DNA of 64,000 bases from Mycolicibacterium bacteremicum (GCF_943913955.1 NZ_CALUAE010000011.1:35179-99178), one strand, 5' to 3'; positions 34,036 to 43,075 are shown, numbered from the stretch's first letter. Program-made: numbers and translations. The notes: generated by a model not told the origin, from the sequence alone.

Positions 34036-35664
34036 TCAGTACACGTCGCGCACGTAGCGGTGGCTCTTGATCAACTCGTTGACATAGCCATGCGCGGCCG
34101 CCGCGTCCAACCCACCGCAGCGCGCGACGATATCGTGCAGTGCCGCGTCGACATCCTTGGCCATCCGGTCGGCGTCCCCGCACACGTACAGGTGCGCACC
34201 GTCGGTCAGCCAGCAGTAGAGCTCGTCGGCGTTCTCCTGCATGCGTTGCTGCACATAGACCTTGGCGTCCTGATCGCGAGAGAACGCGAGATCCAGGCGG
34301 GTCAGCACACCGTCGGCGACGAACTGCTCGAGCTCCTCGCCGTACAGGTAGTCGGTGCCGCGCCTGCGGTCGCCGAAGAACAGCCACGACCGCCCGGTGG
34401 CCTGCGCGGCGCGGCGCTCCTGCAGGAACGCGCGAAACGGTGCGATCCCGGTGCCCGGCCCGATCATGATGATCGGTACGTCGGCGGCGGGCAGCCGGAA
34501 ATGATTGTTGGGGCGCAGGTGCACCAGGACGTCCTGGCAGCGGTCGGCCAGGAACGTCGATGCGACCCCGCCGTGTGCGCGGCCCCCGAGGTCGTAGCGC
34601 ACACTGGCCACCGTCAGATGCACCGATGCGGGATGGGCAACCGGGCTGGAGGCGATCGAGTAGTCGCGGAACTGCAGCGGCCGCAGCGTGTCGAGCACCT
34701 CGTCGACCTTCAGGTCGGCCAGCGTGACGATGTCGAGCACATCCTTGCCGTAGAGCCAGGAGTTCTCGGTGCCGCCGTGGGTGTCGCCGGACTGCAGCGC
34801 CGCGGACACCTCGGCATCGGTGGTGCGGGAGGCGGCCAGCGTCAGCAGCGCCCGCGACGGGGTGCGGATCTCGAAATGCTCGGTCAGCAGGGTGCCGAGC
34901 GGCTGCTCGTGTCCGGTGACGGCATAGTCGGCGCCGACGCCGAACTCGGTGAGCAGCGCCTCGACCAGGGTCGGGTCGTTGGTGGCGTGCACGGCGATGG
35001 AATCGCCTGCCTGATAGGTGATTCCGGTTCCGGTGAGGTCGATCTCGTAGTGGCGGACCTCCTTGTCGGAATCGGTCGAGTTCAGCCATCGGTTGACGGC
35101 CAACCGGGCGCGGACCGGGACATTGCGCTCCCGCGGTTCGGCCCGCTCCGGCGCGGGCGACGGTGCGGTCTGCGGGGTCGCGCTGCCCTGCTGGGCGGTC
35201 AGGACCTTGACGATGTCGGCGGTCCACGCCTTGGCGGGCTCCTCGTAGAAGCCGTCGACGTCGACGCGATCGACCATCCGGTGCGCGCCGAGGGCCTCCA
35301 ACCGCTCGTCGAGCAGCTTGCCGGCATTGCAGAACAGCTCATACGAACTGTCGCCGAGCGCCAGCACCGCGAAGTGCAGGTGCTCGAGCCGGTCGGTGTC
35401 GGCACTGATCGCCTCCCAGAACAGCGTCGCCGAATCGGGGAACTCACCCTCGCCGAAGGTCGAGACCACCACCACGAAATGCGTGGTGTCCTGCAACTGG
35501 CTCAGCTCGACCTGGTTGAGTTCGACCGCCTCGGTGTCGATACCGATGTCGGCGACCGATTCGGCGAACGTCATGGCGGCGTCCTCGGCATTGCCCATAT
35601 CGGTGCCGAACGCAACGATGAGTGAGATGTCAGCTTGGCCGGACAAGTAGGCCCCCTCGGTCAC
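34036..35664 (-). CDS. Diflavin reductase (CysJ/sulfite reductase alpha-like)
   Basis: The 542-residue protein joins three domains. A flavodoxin-like FMN domain carries FGTDMGNAEDAA, VVSTFGEGEFPDS and LALGDSSYELF. An FAD domain carries FRDYSIASSPVAHP (RxYS). The NADPH domain carries IGPGTGIAPFRAFLQERR, WLFFGDRRRGTDYLY, and VCGDADRMAKDVDAAL plus the C-terminal RYVRDVY. It should move electrons from NADPH to a hemoprotein partner, and no CysI-like gene is adjacent. GTG 35664 has no ribosome site; TTG 35646 has GAGGGGG before it and may be the true start. A possible iron box lies upstream. Confidence 0.83.
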   Translation of the reverse strand: MTEGAYLSGQADISLIVAFGTDMGNAEDAAMTFAESVADIGIDTEAVELNQVELSQLQDTTHFVVVVSTFGEGEFPDSATLFWEAISADTDRLEHLHFAVLALGDSSYELFCNAGKLLDERLEALGAHRMVDRVDVDGFYEEPAKAWTADIVKVLTAQQGSATPQTAPSPAPERAEPRERNVPVRARLAVNRWLNSTDSDKEVRHYEIDLTGTGITYQAGDSIAVHATNDPTLVEALLTEFGVGADYAVTGHEQPLGTLLTEHFEIRTPSRALLTLAASRTTDAEVSAALQSGDTHGGTENSWLYGKDVLDIVTLADLKVDEVLDTLRPLQFRDYSIASSPVAHPASVHLTVASVRYDLGGRAHGGVASTFLADRCQDVLVHLRPNNHFRLPAADVPIIMIGPGTGIAPFRAFLQERRAAQATGRSWLFFGDRRRGTDYLYGEELEQFVADGVLTRLDLAFSRDQDAKVYVQQRMQENADELYCWLTDGAHLYVCGDADRMAKDVDAALHDIVARCGGLDAAAAHGYVNELIKSHRYVRDVY

Positions 35665-35692
35665 GCGCCCGGGCGGCTGCCCGGCGCTGAAA

Positions 35693-35711
35693 TTAGGGTG
35701 ACCTTACTTGG
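35693..35711. promoter_or_regulatory. Iron-box-like (IdeR/DtxR) palindrome upstream of the diflavin reductase
   Basis: This 19-base stretch (TTAGGGTGACCTTACTTGG) matches the IdeR consensus at 12 of 19 positions, with the left half nearly perfect. It lies 29 bases before the reductase start. The match is partial, so it is only a candidate. Confidence 0.3.
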
Positions 35712-35740
35712 TTGTCGGCGATCTGTGGGACGCACCCCCG

Positions 35741-36556
35741 TCAGGGCTGGCTGAACCCCCAGTCCAGCAGGCTGATGGCCTGACCGTACAGATCGCCCGA
35801 GCCGTACATCTGCACCACGACGAGTCGGCGGTTCCCGCGCTGCGCCGCGCCGACATAGGTCTTGCGGGCCAGATTCGTGAAGCCCGTCTTACCGCCCAGG
35901 TCGCCGGGATAGCGGGTCAGCAGTTCGTTCTGGTTGGACAGCGTCCGGCCCGGGAAGTCCGCCGATCTCGAACCCATGATCTGCGCGATCAGCGGATAAC
36001 GCAGCGCGGCGCGGAAGATGACGGCCAGATCGTGCGGTGTGGTGACCGATTCCCACCCCGGCCCGTCGAGCCCGGAGGGCGAGGACGCCCGGGTGCCGCG
36101 CGCACCAACCGCGGCGGCCTTGCGGTTCATCGCCGCGACCGCCACCCGTTGGCCGCCGAGCATATCGGCCAGCATGTTCGCAGAATCGTTGCCCGACACC
36201 ATGAGTAGCGCACTGAGCAGCTGGGTCACCGTATAGGCCTGCCCGGGTTTGAGCCCGACACACGAACATTCGACCTTGGTGTGTGAAGCGTTGGCGCGGG
36301 CGAAGTTGTCCGGGCGCAGATTATCCAGGACGGTCATGGCCAGCAGCACCTTGATGGTGCTCGCCGGCGCGTAGGAGCCGTTCGGATCGTTGGCGGCCAG
36401 CACCCGGCCGGTGTCCAGGTCGGCCAGCAGGTACGCCTTGGCGGGCCCATCGGTGAACGTCTGCGCGCCAATGGGTTCGACGGTGGGCGCGGCGTGCGCG
36501 GGTGCCGCGATGACCGTGCTGAGGGCGAGCGCGGTCGCCGCGAACAGATGCCGCAC
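35741..36556 (-). CDS. D-alanyl-D-alanine carboxypeptidase (S11 family), copy 1
   Basis: The 271-residue protein has a cleavable signal peptide (ATALALSTVIAAPAHAA) and the three penicillin-binding motifs: APASTIKVL (SxxK), MVSGNDSAN (SxN) and LGGKTGFT (KTG). It trims stem-peptide D-Ala in the periplasm, as M. tuberculosis DacB2 does. It lacks a long C-terminal membrane anchor. GTG start; the ribosome-site-like GAGGG just upstream is supplied by the adjacent 37-bp repeat. A close paralogue follows on the same strand. Confidence 0.92.
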   Translation of the reverse strand: MRHLFAATALALSTVIAAPAHAAPTVEPIGAQTFTDGPAKAYLLADLDTGRVLAANDPNGSYAPASTIKVLLAMTVLDNLRPDNFARANASHTKVECSCVGLKPGQAYTVTQLLSALLMVSGNDSANMLADMLGGQRVAVAAMNRKAAAVGARGTRASSPSGLDGPGWESVTTPHDLAVIFRAALRYPLIAQIMGSRSADFPGRTLSNQNELLTRYPGDLGGKTGFTNLARKTYVGAAQRGNRRLVVVQMYGSGDLYGQAISLLDWGFSQP

Positions 36557-36559
36557 TGT

Positions 36560-36639
36560 CCCTCATTCCCGTCGCTCCGCTGGCGCTACGCTCGCCCCGG
36601 TGCCCTCATTCCCGTCGCTCCGCTGGCGCTACGCTCGCC
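36560..36639. repeat. Perfect 37-bp direct repeat pair between the carboxypeptidase genes
   Basis: Bases 36560-36596 and 36603-36639 are identical, with a 6-base spacer (period 43). The unit contains CCCGTCGCTCCGCT and GCTACGCTCGCC, related to short repeats inside the SfnB-like gene (2615-2634) and the end of trmD (45095-45154). The pair fills most of the 138-base gap between two paralogous genes. Confidence 0.85.
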
Positions 36640-36694
36640 TCGCGCGAAACGCTACGGTCGGCAGGACTCGAAACGGTCTCCGTCGGGTCTCGAC

Positions 36695-37570
36695 TTACAG
36701 CGCGCCGATGCTGGCCGCCCGGTTCTGGGCGAACCCCCAGTCCAACAGCGCGGACGCCTGATCCCAGTACGTCGGCCCGCCCTCGCGCACCAGACCGAAC
36801 ATCATCGCCACCACCAGGCGGCGCCCGTCGCGCTGCGCTGCGCCGACGAAGGTCTTGCGGGCCAGATCGGTGAACCCGGTCTTGCCGCCCAAGGTCCCGG
36901 GATAGCGGCCGAGCAGTTCGTTCTGGTTCACCAGCACCCGGGGTCCGGTGCGGCCCGGAAACACCGCGGTCGGCTGCGCGGTGATCGTCGCGAACGCCGG
37001 GTTGGCCATCGCCGCGCGGAAGATCGCCGCCAAATCGTGCGGCGAGGACCAGATGTCGATGCCCGGCCCGTCCAGGCCGGACGGACTGCCCGCGGTGGTG
37101 GCGTGCGCGCCGACCGCCGCCGCCTTGGCGTTCATCTTGGCCAGCGCCGCGTCCCGACCGCCCAACATGGTCGCCAGCGTGTTTGCTGCGTCATTACCCG
37201 AGACCAACAGCAGACCGTCGAGCAGTTGGCGCACCGTGTAGGTCTGGCCGGGTGCGACGCCGGCGCAGTTGCACTCCACGCGGGTATCGGCCTCATCGGC
37301 CACGACGGTGGCCTCCAGTGGGAGTTCGTCGAGCACCACCATGGCGAGCAGCACCTTGATGGTGCTGGCCGGCGCATGCCGGGCGGAGCCGTCCCGGGAC
37401 GCCAGCACGGCACCGGAATCCATATCGGCGATCACCCATGCCTGCGCAGGTCCGTCGGGTATCGGCAGCGATCCGATGGGCTGGCTGACGCCGAAGTCCG
37501 CCCCCGCCGCAGGGGTGCCGACAGGGAGCAGGAACACCGCGCAGATGAGACCGGCGACAAGCCTTCGCAT
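36695..37570 (-). CDS. D-alanyl-D-alanine carboxypeptidase (S11 family), copy 2
   Basis: The 291-residue protein has a signal peptide (LVAGLICAVFLLPVGTPAAGA) and the same motifs as copy 1: APASTIKVL, LVSGNDAAN and LGGKTGFTDLARKT. The two proteins also share VECxCxGxxPGQxYTV and DWGFxQ, showing a tandem duplication. It is a secreted peptidoglycan-trimming enzyme. It lies upstream of copy 1 on the same strand, and the NAGGN operon diverges from it. Confidence 0.92.
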   Translation of the reverse strand: MRRLVAGLICAVFLLPVGTPAAGADFGVSQPIGSLPIPDGPAQAWVIADMDSGAVLASRDGSARHAPASTIKVLLAMVVLDELPLEATVVADEADTRVECNCAGVAPGQTYTVRQLLDGLLLVSGNDAANTLATMLGGRDAALAKMNAKAAAVGAHATTAGSPSGLDGPGIDIWSSPHDLAAIFRAAMANPAFATITAQPTAVFPGRTGPRVLVNQNELLGRYPGTLGGKTGFTDLARKTFVGAAQRDGRRLVVAMMFGLVREGGPTYWDQASALLDWGFAQNRAASIGAL

Positions 37571-37683
37571 GGGCTGTGAGCCTAACTACCTTTCGCACCC
37601 AGAGGTTTGGAAGGGCCCCTGACCGGTAACGTAAGACCAGCGCGAACCAGAGTGGCCTTCAACCATCGAGGGGGACGAAAACA

Positions 37684-39486
37684 ATGTGCGGCATCGCCGG
37701 CGAGGTTGCTCGCGGCCGGTCGGCAGATCTCGGAGCCATTGCCAAAATGGCGGAAACCATGGTGCCGCGGGGCCCCGACAGCGGAGGCTTCTGGTCGCAG
37801 GGCGGTATCGCCTTCGGGCATCGCCGACTGGCGATCATCGATCTGTCCAGTCACGGACAGCAGCCCATGCACGACCCCGAACTCGGGCTGACGGTGGCCT
37901 TCAACGGCTGTATCTACAACTACCCGCAGCTACGCCAGGAGCTGCTGGGCAAGGGGTACCGGTTCTTCTCGCACAGCGATACCGAGGTCGTCCTCAAGGG
38001 ATATCGCGAGTGGGGCGAGAAGGTCGTTGACCACCTGTACGGCATGTTCGCCTTCGCCGTCACCGAGGTCGACAGCGGTCGGGTGCTGCTGGCCCGCGAC
38101 CGGCTCGGCATCAAACCGCTGTACTACACCGAGGTGGACGACGCGCTGCGCTTCGCCTCGTCGCTGCCGGCCCTGGTGTCCGCGGGTGGTGTCGACACCG
38201 AGATCGATCCGGTTGCGCTGCACCACTATTTGAGCTTCCACTCCGTCGTGCCCGCGCCGCACACCATCCTGCGCGGGGTCAAGAAGCTGCCGCCAGGCAC
38301 CCTCATGCGCATCGAGCCGGACGGCAGCCGCACCCAACACACTTACTGGGAGCCGGTTTTCGAGCGCTCGGCCGAACGCGCCGACTGGTCGGACACCGAA
38401 TGGGAAGAGGCCATTCTGGCCTCGCTGCGGACCGCCGTCGAGCGGCGACTGGTCGCCGACGTGCCGGTCGGCTGCCTGCTCTCCGGCGGGCTGGACTCCA
38501 GCCTGATCGTCGGTCTGTTGGCCGAGGCCGGCCAGCACGGGTTGGCGACCTTCTCCATCGGTTTCGAGGCGGCCGGTGGTGAAGAGGGCGACGAGTTCAA
38601 GTACTCCGACATCATCGCCCGCCACTACGGCACCGACCACCACCAGATCCGCATCGACACCGCCCGGATGCTGCCCGCCCTGGGCGGAACCATCGGCGCC
38701 ATGAGCGAGCCGATGATGAGCCATGACTGCGTGGCCTTCTATCTGCTTTCCCAGGAGGTCAGCAAGCACGTCAAGGTGGTGCAGTCCGGCCAGGGCGCCG
38801 ACGAGATCTTCGCCGGCTATCACTGGTACCCGCCGATGGCGCACGCGCCCGACGGTGATCCGGCCGCCGCACTGGCCAGCTACCGGCAGGCCTTCTTCGA
38901 CCGCGATCACGACGCGCTGAACACGCTGCTGCAGCCGGAATGGCGGCTGGACACCGACATCGCCGGCGATTACGTGCACAAGCATTTCGCATCGCCGGGG
39001 GCTGCGACCGCCACCGACCGGGCGCTGCGGCTGGACACCACCGTGATGCTGGTCGACGACCCGGTCAAGCGGGTCGACAACATGACCATGGCGTGGGGAC
39101 TGGAGGGCCGCGTGCCGTTCCTCGACCACGAGCTCGTCGAACTCGCCGCCACCTGCCCACCGCACCTGAAGACCGCCTACGAAGGCAAGGGTGTGCTCAA
39201 GGAGGCGGCCCGCAAGGTCATCCCGCACGAGGTGATCGACCGGCCCAAGGGGTATTTCCCGGTGCCCGCGCTCAAGCACCTGTCCGGGCCCTACCTGGAT
39301 CTGGTCCGCGACGCGTTGCACAGCGAGGGTGCCAAGACCCGCGGGCTGTTCAACCCGGCCGAGGTCGATCGCCTGCTGGCCGATCCGAACGGTTACCACA
39401 CCCCGCTTCGGGGTAACCCCCTCTGGCAGCTCGGGCTGCTGGAACTCTGGCTGGCGCACCACGTGGATGGGGTAGGAACGGCATGA
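37684..39486 (+). CDS. N-acetylglutaminylglutamine amidotransferase (asparagine synthase family)
   Basis: The 600-residue protein is a class II glutamine amidotransferase with catalytic Cys2 (MCGIAGE), RGPDSGG and AFNGCIYNYPQLR. It is fused to an asparagine-synthase ATP-pyrophosphatase domain (LLSGGLDSSL near 267; VQSGQGADEIFAGYHWYPP). The subgroup is set by the two genes behind it, which form the conserved trio for N-acetylglutaminylglutamine amide, an osmoprotectant. This enzyme amidates the dipeptide. Ribosome site GAGGGGG lies before the ATG. Its stop overlaps the next start by 4 bases. Confidence 0.9.
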   Translation: MCGIAGEVARGRSADLGAIAKMAETMVPRGPDSGGFWSQGGIAFGHRRLAIIDLSSHGQQPMHDPELGLTVAFNGCIYNYPQLRQELLGKGYRFFSHSDTEVVLKGYREWGEKVVDHLYGMFAFAVTEVDSGRVLLARDRLGIKPLYYTEVDDALRFASSLPALVSAGGVDTEIDPVALHHYLSFHSVVPAPHTILRGVKKLPPGTLMRIEPDGSRTQHTYWEPVFERSAERADWSDTEWEEAILASLRTAVERRLVADVPVGCLLSGGLDSSLIVGLLAEAGQHGLATFSIGFEAAGGEEGDEFKYSDIIARHYGTDHHQIRIDTARMLPALGGTIGAMSEPMMSHDCVAFYLLSQEVSKHVKVVQSGQGADEIFAGYHWYPPMAHAPDGDPAAALASYRQAFFDRDHDALNTLLQPEWRLDTDIAGDYVHKHFASPGAATATDRALRLDTTVMLVDDPVKRVDNMTMAWGLEGRVPFLDHELVELAATCPPHLKTAYEGKGVLKEAARKVIPHEVIDRPKGYFPVPALKHLSGPYLDLVRDALHSEGAKTRGLFNPAEVDRLLADPNGYHTPLRGNPLWQLGLLELWLAHHVDGVGTA

Positions 39487-41213
39487 CCCTGCAGAAGGCG
39501 ACCTCGCACTGTGACGTCTCACGGAAAGAGGTTGTGCAGGACCTGGGCTGGGGCCGGCTCGTCTTCGGACAGACCTTCGATGACCCGGGCGAACTCGGCA
39601 CCGCGTTGCGTGCGGAGGCCAGCGGTCGCCGCGACATCGGGATGTACCTGGAAGCACCGCACGTCTTCGTTGCGCTGAATCCGCAGGAATTCTTCATCGA
39701 CCCGAGCTTCACCTACCGACTCGACCTCACCACCCCGCTGGCCTACCGGCCGGCCGACCTGGCCGGTGTGACCGTGCGCCCGGTGGAGTCGATGGCCGAC
39801 TGCGCGGCCATCAACGAGATCTATCTGCAGTGCCGCATGGTGCCCGCCGACCTCGACCTGATGTGGCACAACAGCCAGGCCGAAGAGCACATGATCTATC
39901 TGGTCGCCGTCGACGACCACACCGGTGCCGTGGTCGGCACCGTCACCGGCATCGACCATGCGCAACTGTTCGACGACCCGGAGAACGGCTCCAGCCTGTG
40001 GTGCCTGGCGGTCAGCCCCACGCTGTGCCGGCCCGGGGCCGGGGGACTGCTGGTGCGGTCGCTGGTCGAGGAGTTCATCGCGCGCGGGCGGGCACAGATG
40101 GACCTGTCGGTCCTACACGACAACGAGGGCGCCATCGCGCTCTACGAGCGGATGGGCTTCGAGCGCGTTCCCGAACTCGGCGTCAAGCGCAAGAATGCGA
40201 TCAACGAGAAGCTGTTCGCCCCTGCGCAACCCGAAGAGGAGCTCGACCAGCTGAATCCGTACGCGCGCATCATCGCCGACGAGGCGATTCTGCGCGGCAT
40301 CGCGGTCCAGGTCCTCGACGCCCAGGGCGGCTACCTGCAGCTGACCCACGGCGGTACCACGGTCACCACCCGCGAATCGCTCTCCGAGCTTACGAATGCG
40401 GTCGCGATGAGCCGCTGCGATGACAAGCGCATCGCCCGCAAGGTGGTCGCTGAGGCCGGAATCGTTGTGCCGCAAGGGGTGACGGCCACCTTCGGCGAGG
40501 AGGACCACCGGTTCCTGGCCAAGGTCGGCTCGGTGGTGGTCAAACCCGCCCGCGGAGAGCAGGGTGCCGGTATCACCGTCGGCGTCACCCGGCATGACGA
40601 ACTGGACCGGGCGCTGCAGGTGGCCAGCAAACACTGCCCCGATGTGCTGATCGAGGAGCGTTGCGCGGGTGAGGATCTGCGCATCGTCGTGATCAACGGC
40701 AAGGTGATCGCCGCCGCGGTGCGCCGACCGCCGGAGATTATCGGCACCGGTAAGCACACCGTGCGCGCGCTCATCGAGGCGCAGAGTCGCCGGCGGGCGG
40801 CCGCCACCCAGGGTGAATCCCGCATCCCGCTGGACTCGGTCACCGAGGACACCGTGCGCGAAGCCGGTTGGGACATGGACGATGTCCTGCCGGCCAACGA
40901 GCACCTGGTCGTGCGGCGCACCGCCAATCTGCACACCGGTGGCACCATCGTCGACGTGACCGACGACCTGAACCCGCTGCTCGCCAGGGTCGCGGTGGGA
41001 GCCGCCGACGCCATCGGCATCCCGGTGACCGGGATCGACCTGATGGTCCCGTCCGTGGAGGGCGAGGAGTACGTTTTCATCGAGGCCAACGAGCGTCCGG
41101 GCTTGGCCAACCACGAACCGCGCCCGACGGCGCAGGCGTTCGTGGATCTACTCTTTCCCCGGACCGCGGCGACGCCCTGGGCCTGGCAGCCCGACCCTGT
41201 CGACCAGGGTTAG
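39483..41213 (+). CDS. ngg: N-acetylglutaminylglutamine synthetase (GNAT + ATP-grasp)
   Basis: The 576-residue protein fuses a GNAT acetyltransferase domain (about 90-235; LWCLAVSPTLCRPGAGGLLVRSLVEEF, EGAIALYERMGFERVPEL) to an ATP-grasp ligase (about 265-565; KVGSVVVKPARGEQGAGITVGV, VLIEERCAGEDLRIVVING, FIEANERPGL). It acetylates one glutamine and ligates a second to make N-acetylglutaminylglutamine. ATGA overlap with the amidotransferase shows coupling. Confidence 0.92.
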   Translation: MTLQKATSHCDVSRKEVVQDLGWGRLVFGQTFDDPGELGTALRAEASGRRDIGMYLEAPHVFVALNPQEFFIDPSFTYRLDLTTPLAYRPADLAGVTVRPVESMADCAAINEIYLQCRMVPADLDLMWHNSQAEEHMIYLVAVDDHTGAVVGTVTGIDHAQLFDDPENGSSLWCLAVSPTLCRPGAGGLLVRSLVEEFIARGRAQMDLSVLHDNEGAIALYERMGFERVPELGVKRKNAINEKLFAPAQPEEELDQLNPYARIIADEAILRGIAVQVLDAQGGYLQLTHGGTTVTTRESLSELTNAVAMSRCDDKRIARKVVAEAGIVVPQGVTATFGEEDHRFLAKVGSVVVKPARGEQGAGITVGVTRHDELDRALQVASKHCPDVLIEERCAGEDLRIVVINGKVIAAAVRRPPEIIGTGKHTVRALIEAQSRRRAAATQGESRIPLDSVTEDTVREAGWDMDDVLPANEHLVVRRTANLHTGGTIVDVTDDLNPLLARVAVGAADAIGIPVTGIDLMVPSVEGEEYVFIEANERPGLANHEPRPTAQAFVDLLFPRTAATPWAWQPDPVDQG

Positions 41214-41273
41214 GTGTGGCCGGGGGCGCCTGGACTGTTCGGGCGTCCCGAATCTGATGCTTGAGAAGGAGGC

Positions 41274-42515
41274 ATGGTGTCCGAACGTGCGGTGATGCCG
41301 GAAGAGACCAGGGCGTGGATGATCGACACGCTGTTGGGCCTGCTGCAGACACCCAGTCCGTCGGGTCGCACCGACGCGGTGATGCAGCTCATCGGCGACA
41401 CGCTCAACGAGATCGGGGTGCCGTTCACCCTCACCCGACGGGGCGCGCTCACCGCGGTGCTGCCCGGTGAATCCGCCACCACCGATCGCGCGGTGGTGGT
41501 GCACGCCGACACCATCGGCTGCATGGTCCGCGACCTCAAGGACAACGGACGCCTGGAGCTGATCCCGGTCGGCACGTTTTCGGCGCGTTTCGCCACCGGC
41601 GCGCGGGTGCGCATCTTCACCGATGACGCCGACGAGTTCTTCACCGGAACAGTGATGCCGCTCAAGGCATCCGGGCACGCGTTCGGTGACGAGATCGACG
41701 CCCAGCCCACCGAGTGGGAGAACGTCGAGGTCCGCATCGACCGGAAGGTGACCAGCCGCGCCGACCTGGAGCGCCTCGGCTTCCACGTCGGTGACTTCGT
41801 CGCACTCATCGCCGCGCCGGAGCTGACCTCCGACGGTTACATCGTCTCGCGGCACCTCGACGGCAAGGCCGGGGTGGCCGTCGCGCTGGCGCTGGCCAAG
41901 ACCGTCGCCGAACAGCAGATCGTGCTGCCGCACAAGACCACCATCATGGTGACCATCACCGAAGAGGTCGGCCACGGCGCCAGCCACGGGCTGGACCCCG
42001 ACGTGGCCGAGCTGGTCTCGGTCGACAATGCGGTGTGCGCGCCCGGGCAGCACTCCCTGGAAGACGGTGTCACGATCCCGATGGCCGATCTGCACGGCCC
42101 GTTCGACTATCACCTCACCCGCAAGCTGTGCAAGCTCGCCGAGGAACGCCAGATCCCGCATGCGCGTGACGTTTTCCGCTTCTACCGCTCCGATGCGGCG
42201 GCCGCCATCGAGGCCGGCGCCAACACCCGCGCCGCGCTGGTCGGCTTCGGGCTGGACGGCAGCCATGGCTGGGAGCGCACCCACATCGACTCGCTGGAAG
42301 GCGTGTACAACCTGCTGTTCGCCTGGCTGCAGACCCCGCTGACGTTCGCCAAGTGGGACGCCCATCCGACCGGCAAGCTGCGCGACTTCCCGTCCTCCAA
42401 GCAGCCGGCGCCCACCGAGCAGTGGGTGCCGCTGTCGCGCGGTGACCACGCCGAACCCGGCGAATGGTCGGGGGAGCACTGGCCGCCGTCGGAAGGTCCC
42501 GCCGGCCAGCAGTGA
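41274..42515 (+). CDS. M42-family peptidase-like protein of the NAGGN osmoprotectant operon
   Basis: The protein of about 413 residues has M42 aminopeptidase metal ligands: VVHADTIGCM, SRHLDGKAGVAVAL, TITEEVGHGASHG, SVDNAV and GLDGSHGWERTH. It is the third member of the osmoprotectant trio, where it may process the dipeptide or control its turnover; the reaction is not established. AAGGAGG at 41266-41272 sits too close to ATG 41274, so GTG 41277 is a good alternative start. Confidence 0.85.
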   Translation: MVSERAVMPEETRAWMIDTLLGLLQTPSPSGRTDAVMQLIGDTLNEIGVPFTLTRRGALTAVLPGESATTDRAVVVHADTIGCMVRDLKDNGRLELIPVGTFSARFATGARVRIFTDDADEFFTGTVMPLKASGHAFGDEIDAQPTEWENVEVRIDRKVTSRADLERLGFHVGDFVALIAAPELTSDGYIVSRHLDGKAGVAVALALAKTVAEQQIVLPHKTTIMVTITEEVGHGASHGLDPDVAELVSVDNAVCAPGQHSLEDGVTIPMADLHGPFDYHLTRKLCKLAEERQIPHARDVFRFYRSDAAAAIEAGANTRAALVGFGLDGSHGWERTHIDSLEGVYNLLFAWLQTPLTFAKWDAHPTGKLRDFPSSKQPAPTEQWVPLSRGDHAEPGEWSGEHWPPSEGPAGQQ

Positions 42516-42534
42516 CGGATGGTTCAATCGGAGC

Positions 42535-42954
42535 GTGCTGAGCATCGAAGAGATCTCCGACCGCCTCGAAATCCAGCAGCTGCTGGTCGCGTACTCGACG
42601 GCGATCGACGCGCGCCGGTTCGACGACCTCGACCAGGTGTTCACCGCCGACGCCTATATCGACTACCGGGCCATGGGCGGCGTCGACGGCCGTTACCCGG
42701 AGGTGAAGGCCTGGCTGGCCCAGGTGCTGCCGAACTTCCCGGCGTACGCGCACATGCTGGGCAACGTCGACGTCCGCGTCACCGGTGACACCGCGACCGC
42801 GCGCACGCTCTGCTTCAACCCGATGGTGCTGGGCGGTGACGACGCCCAGGTGCTGTTCTGCGGGCTCTGGTACGACGACGAGTTCGTCCGCACCGCCGCG
42901 GGCTGGCGGATGACCAAGCGCGTCGAGGAGAAGTGCTTCGACCGGGTCGTCTGA
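42535..42954 (+). CDS. SnoaL-like/NTF2-fold small protein
   Basis: The 139-residue protein begins LSIEEISDRLEIQQLLVAYSTAIDARRFDDLDQVF, the typical start of SnoaL-like polyketide cyclase or scytalone-dehydratase-type NTF2 folds. It ends VRTAAGWRMTKRVEEKCF. It matches in place the conserved hypothetical gene before rpsP in M. tuberculosis. The frame is open upstream to 42442 within the M42 gene, but GTG 42535 gives the family start. Function unknown. Confidence 0.78.
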   Translation: MLSIEEISDRLEIQQLLVAYSTAIDARRFDDLDQVFTADAYIDYRAMGGVDGRYPEVKAWLAQVLPNFPAYAHMLGNVDVRVTGDTATARTLCFNPMVLGGDDAQVLFCGLWYDDEFVRTAAGWRMTKRVEEKCFDRVV

Positions 42955-42967
42955 GTCGGATCGACGC

Positions 42968-43029
42968 CGCGAGCGACCCCACAGTGCCATCGGGTGCGGC
43001 GTGTCGGTGTACGGACATGGTCGCTCGCG
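42968..43029. repeat. 11-bp inverted repeat upstream of rpsP
   Basis: Bases 42968-42978 and 43019-43029 are perfect inverted copies (centred on GCGAGCGACC) with a 40-base loop. They lie between the SnoaL-like stop and the rpsP promoter. They may act as a weak terminator or a binding site. Confidence 0.4.
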
Positions 43030-43063
43030 CAGAGTGCGGCGGGATTTGGGCAGGCCCCGGCCG

Positions 43064-43075
43064 TTCTGGCACAAT
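43064..43075 (+). promoter_or_regulatory. rpsP promoter -10 region
   Basis: TTCTGGCACAAT holds an extended -10 (TGGCACAAT). The same 11-mer TCTGGCACAAT occurs upstream of rplS. It gives an rpsP leader of about 120 bases. The remaining gap holds no other feature I can name. Confidence 0.5.

Noticed and set aside
34060..35625. 521-codon plus-strand frame across the diflavin reductase
   Set aside because: Complete overlap with a three-domain flavoprotein on the other strand; no motif of its own.
37930..39657. 575-codon minus-strand frame over the amidotransferase gene
   Set aside because: Shadow of the asparagine-synthase-type gene; composition biased to Arg, Gly, Val and His.
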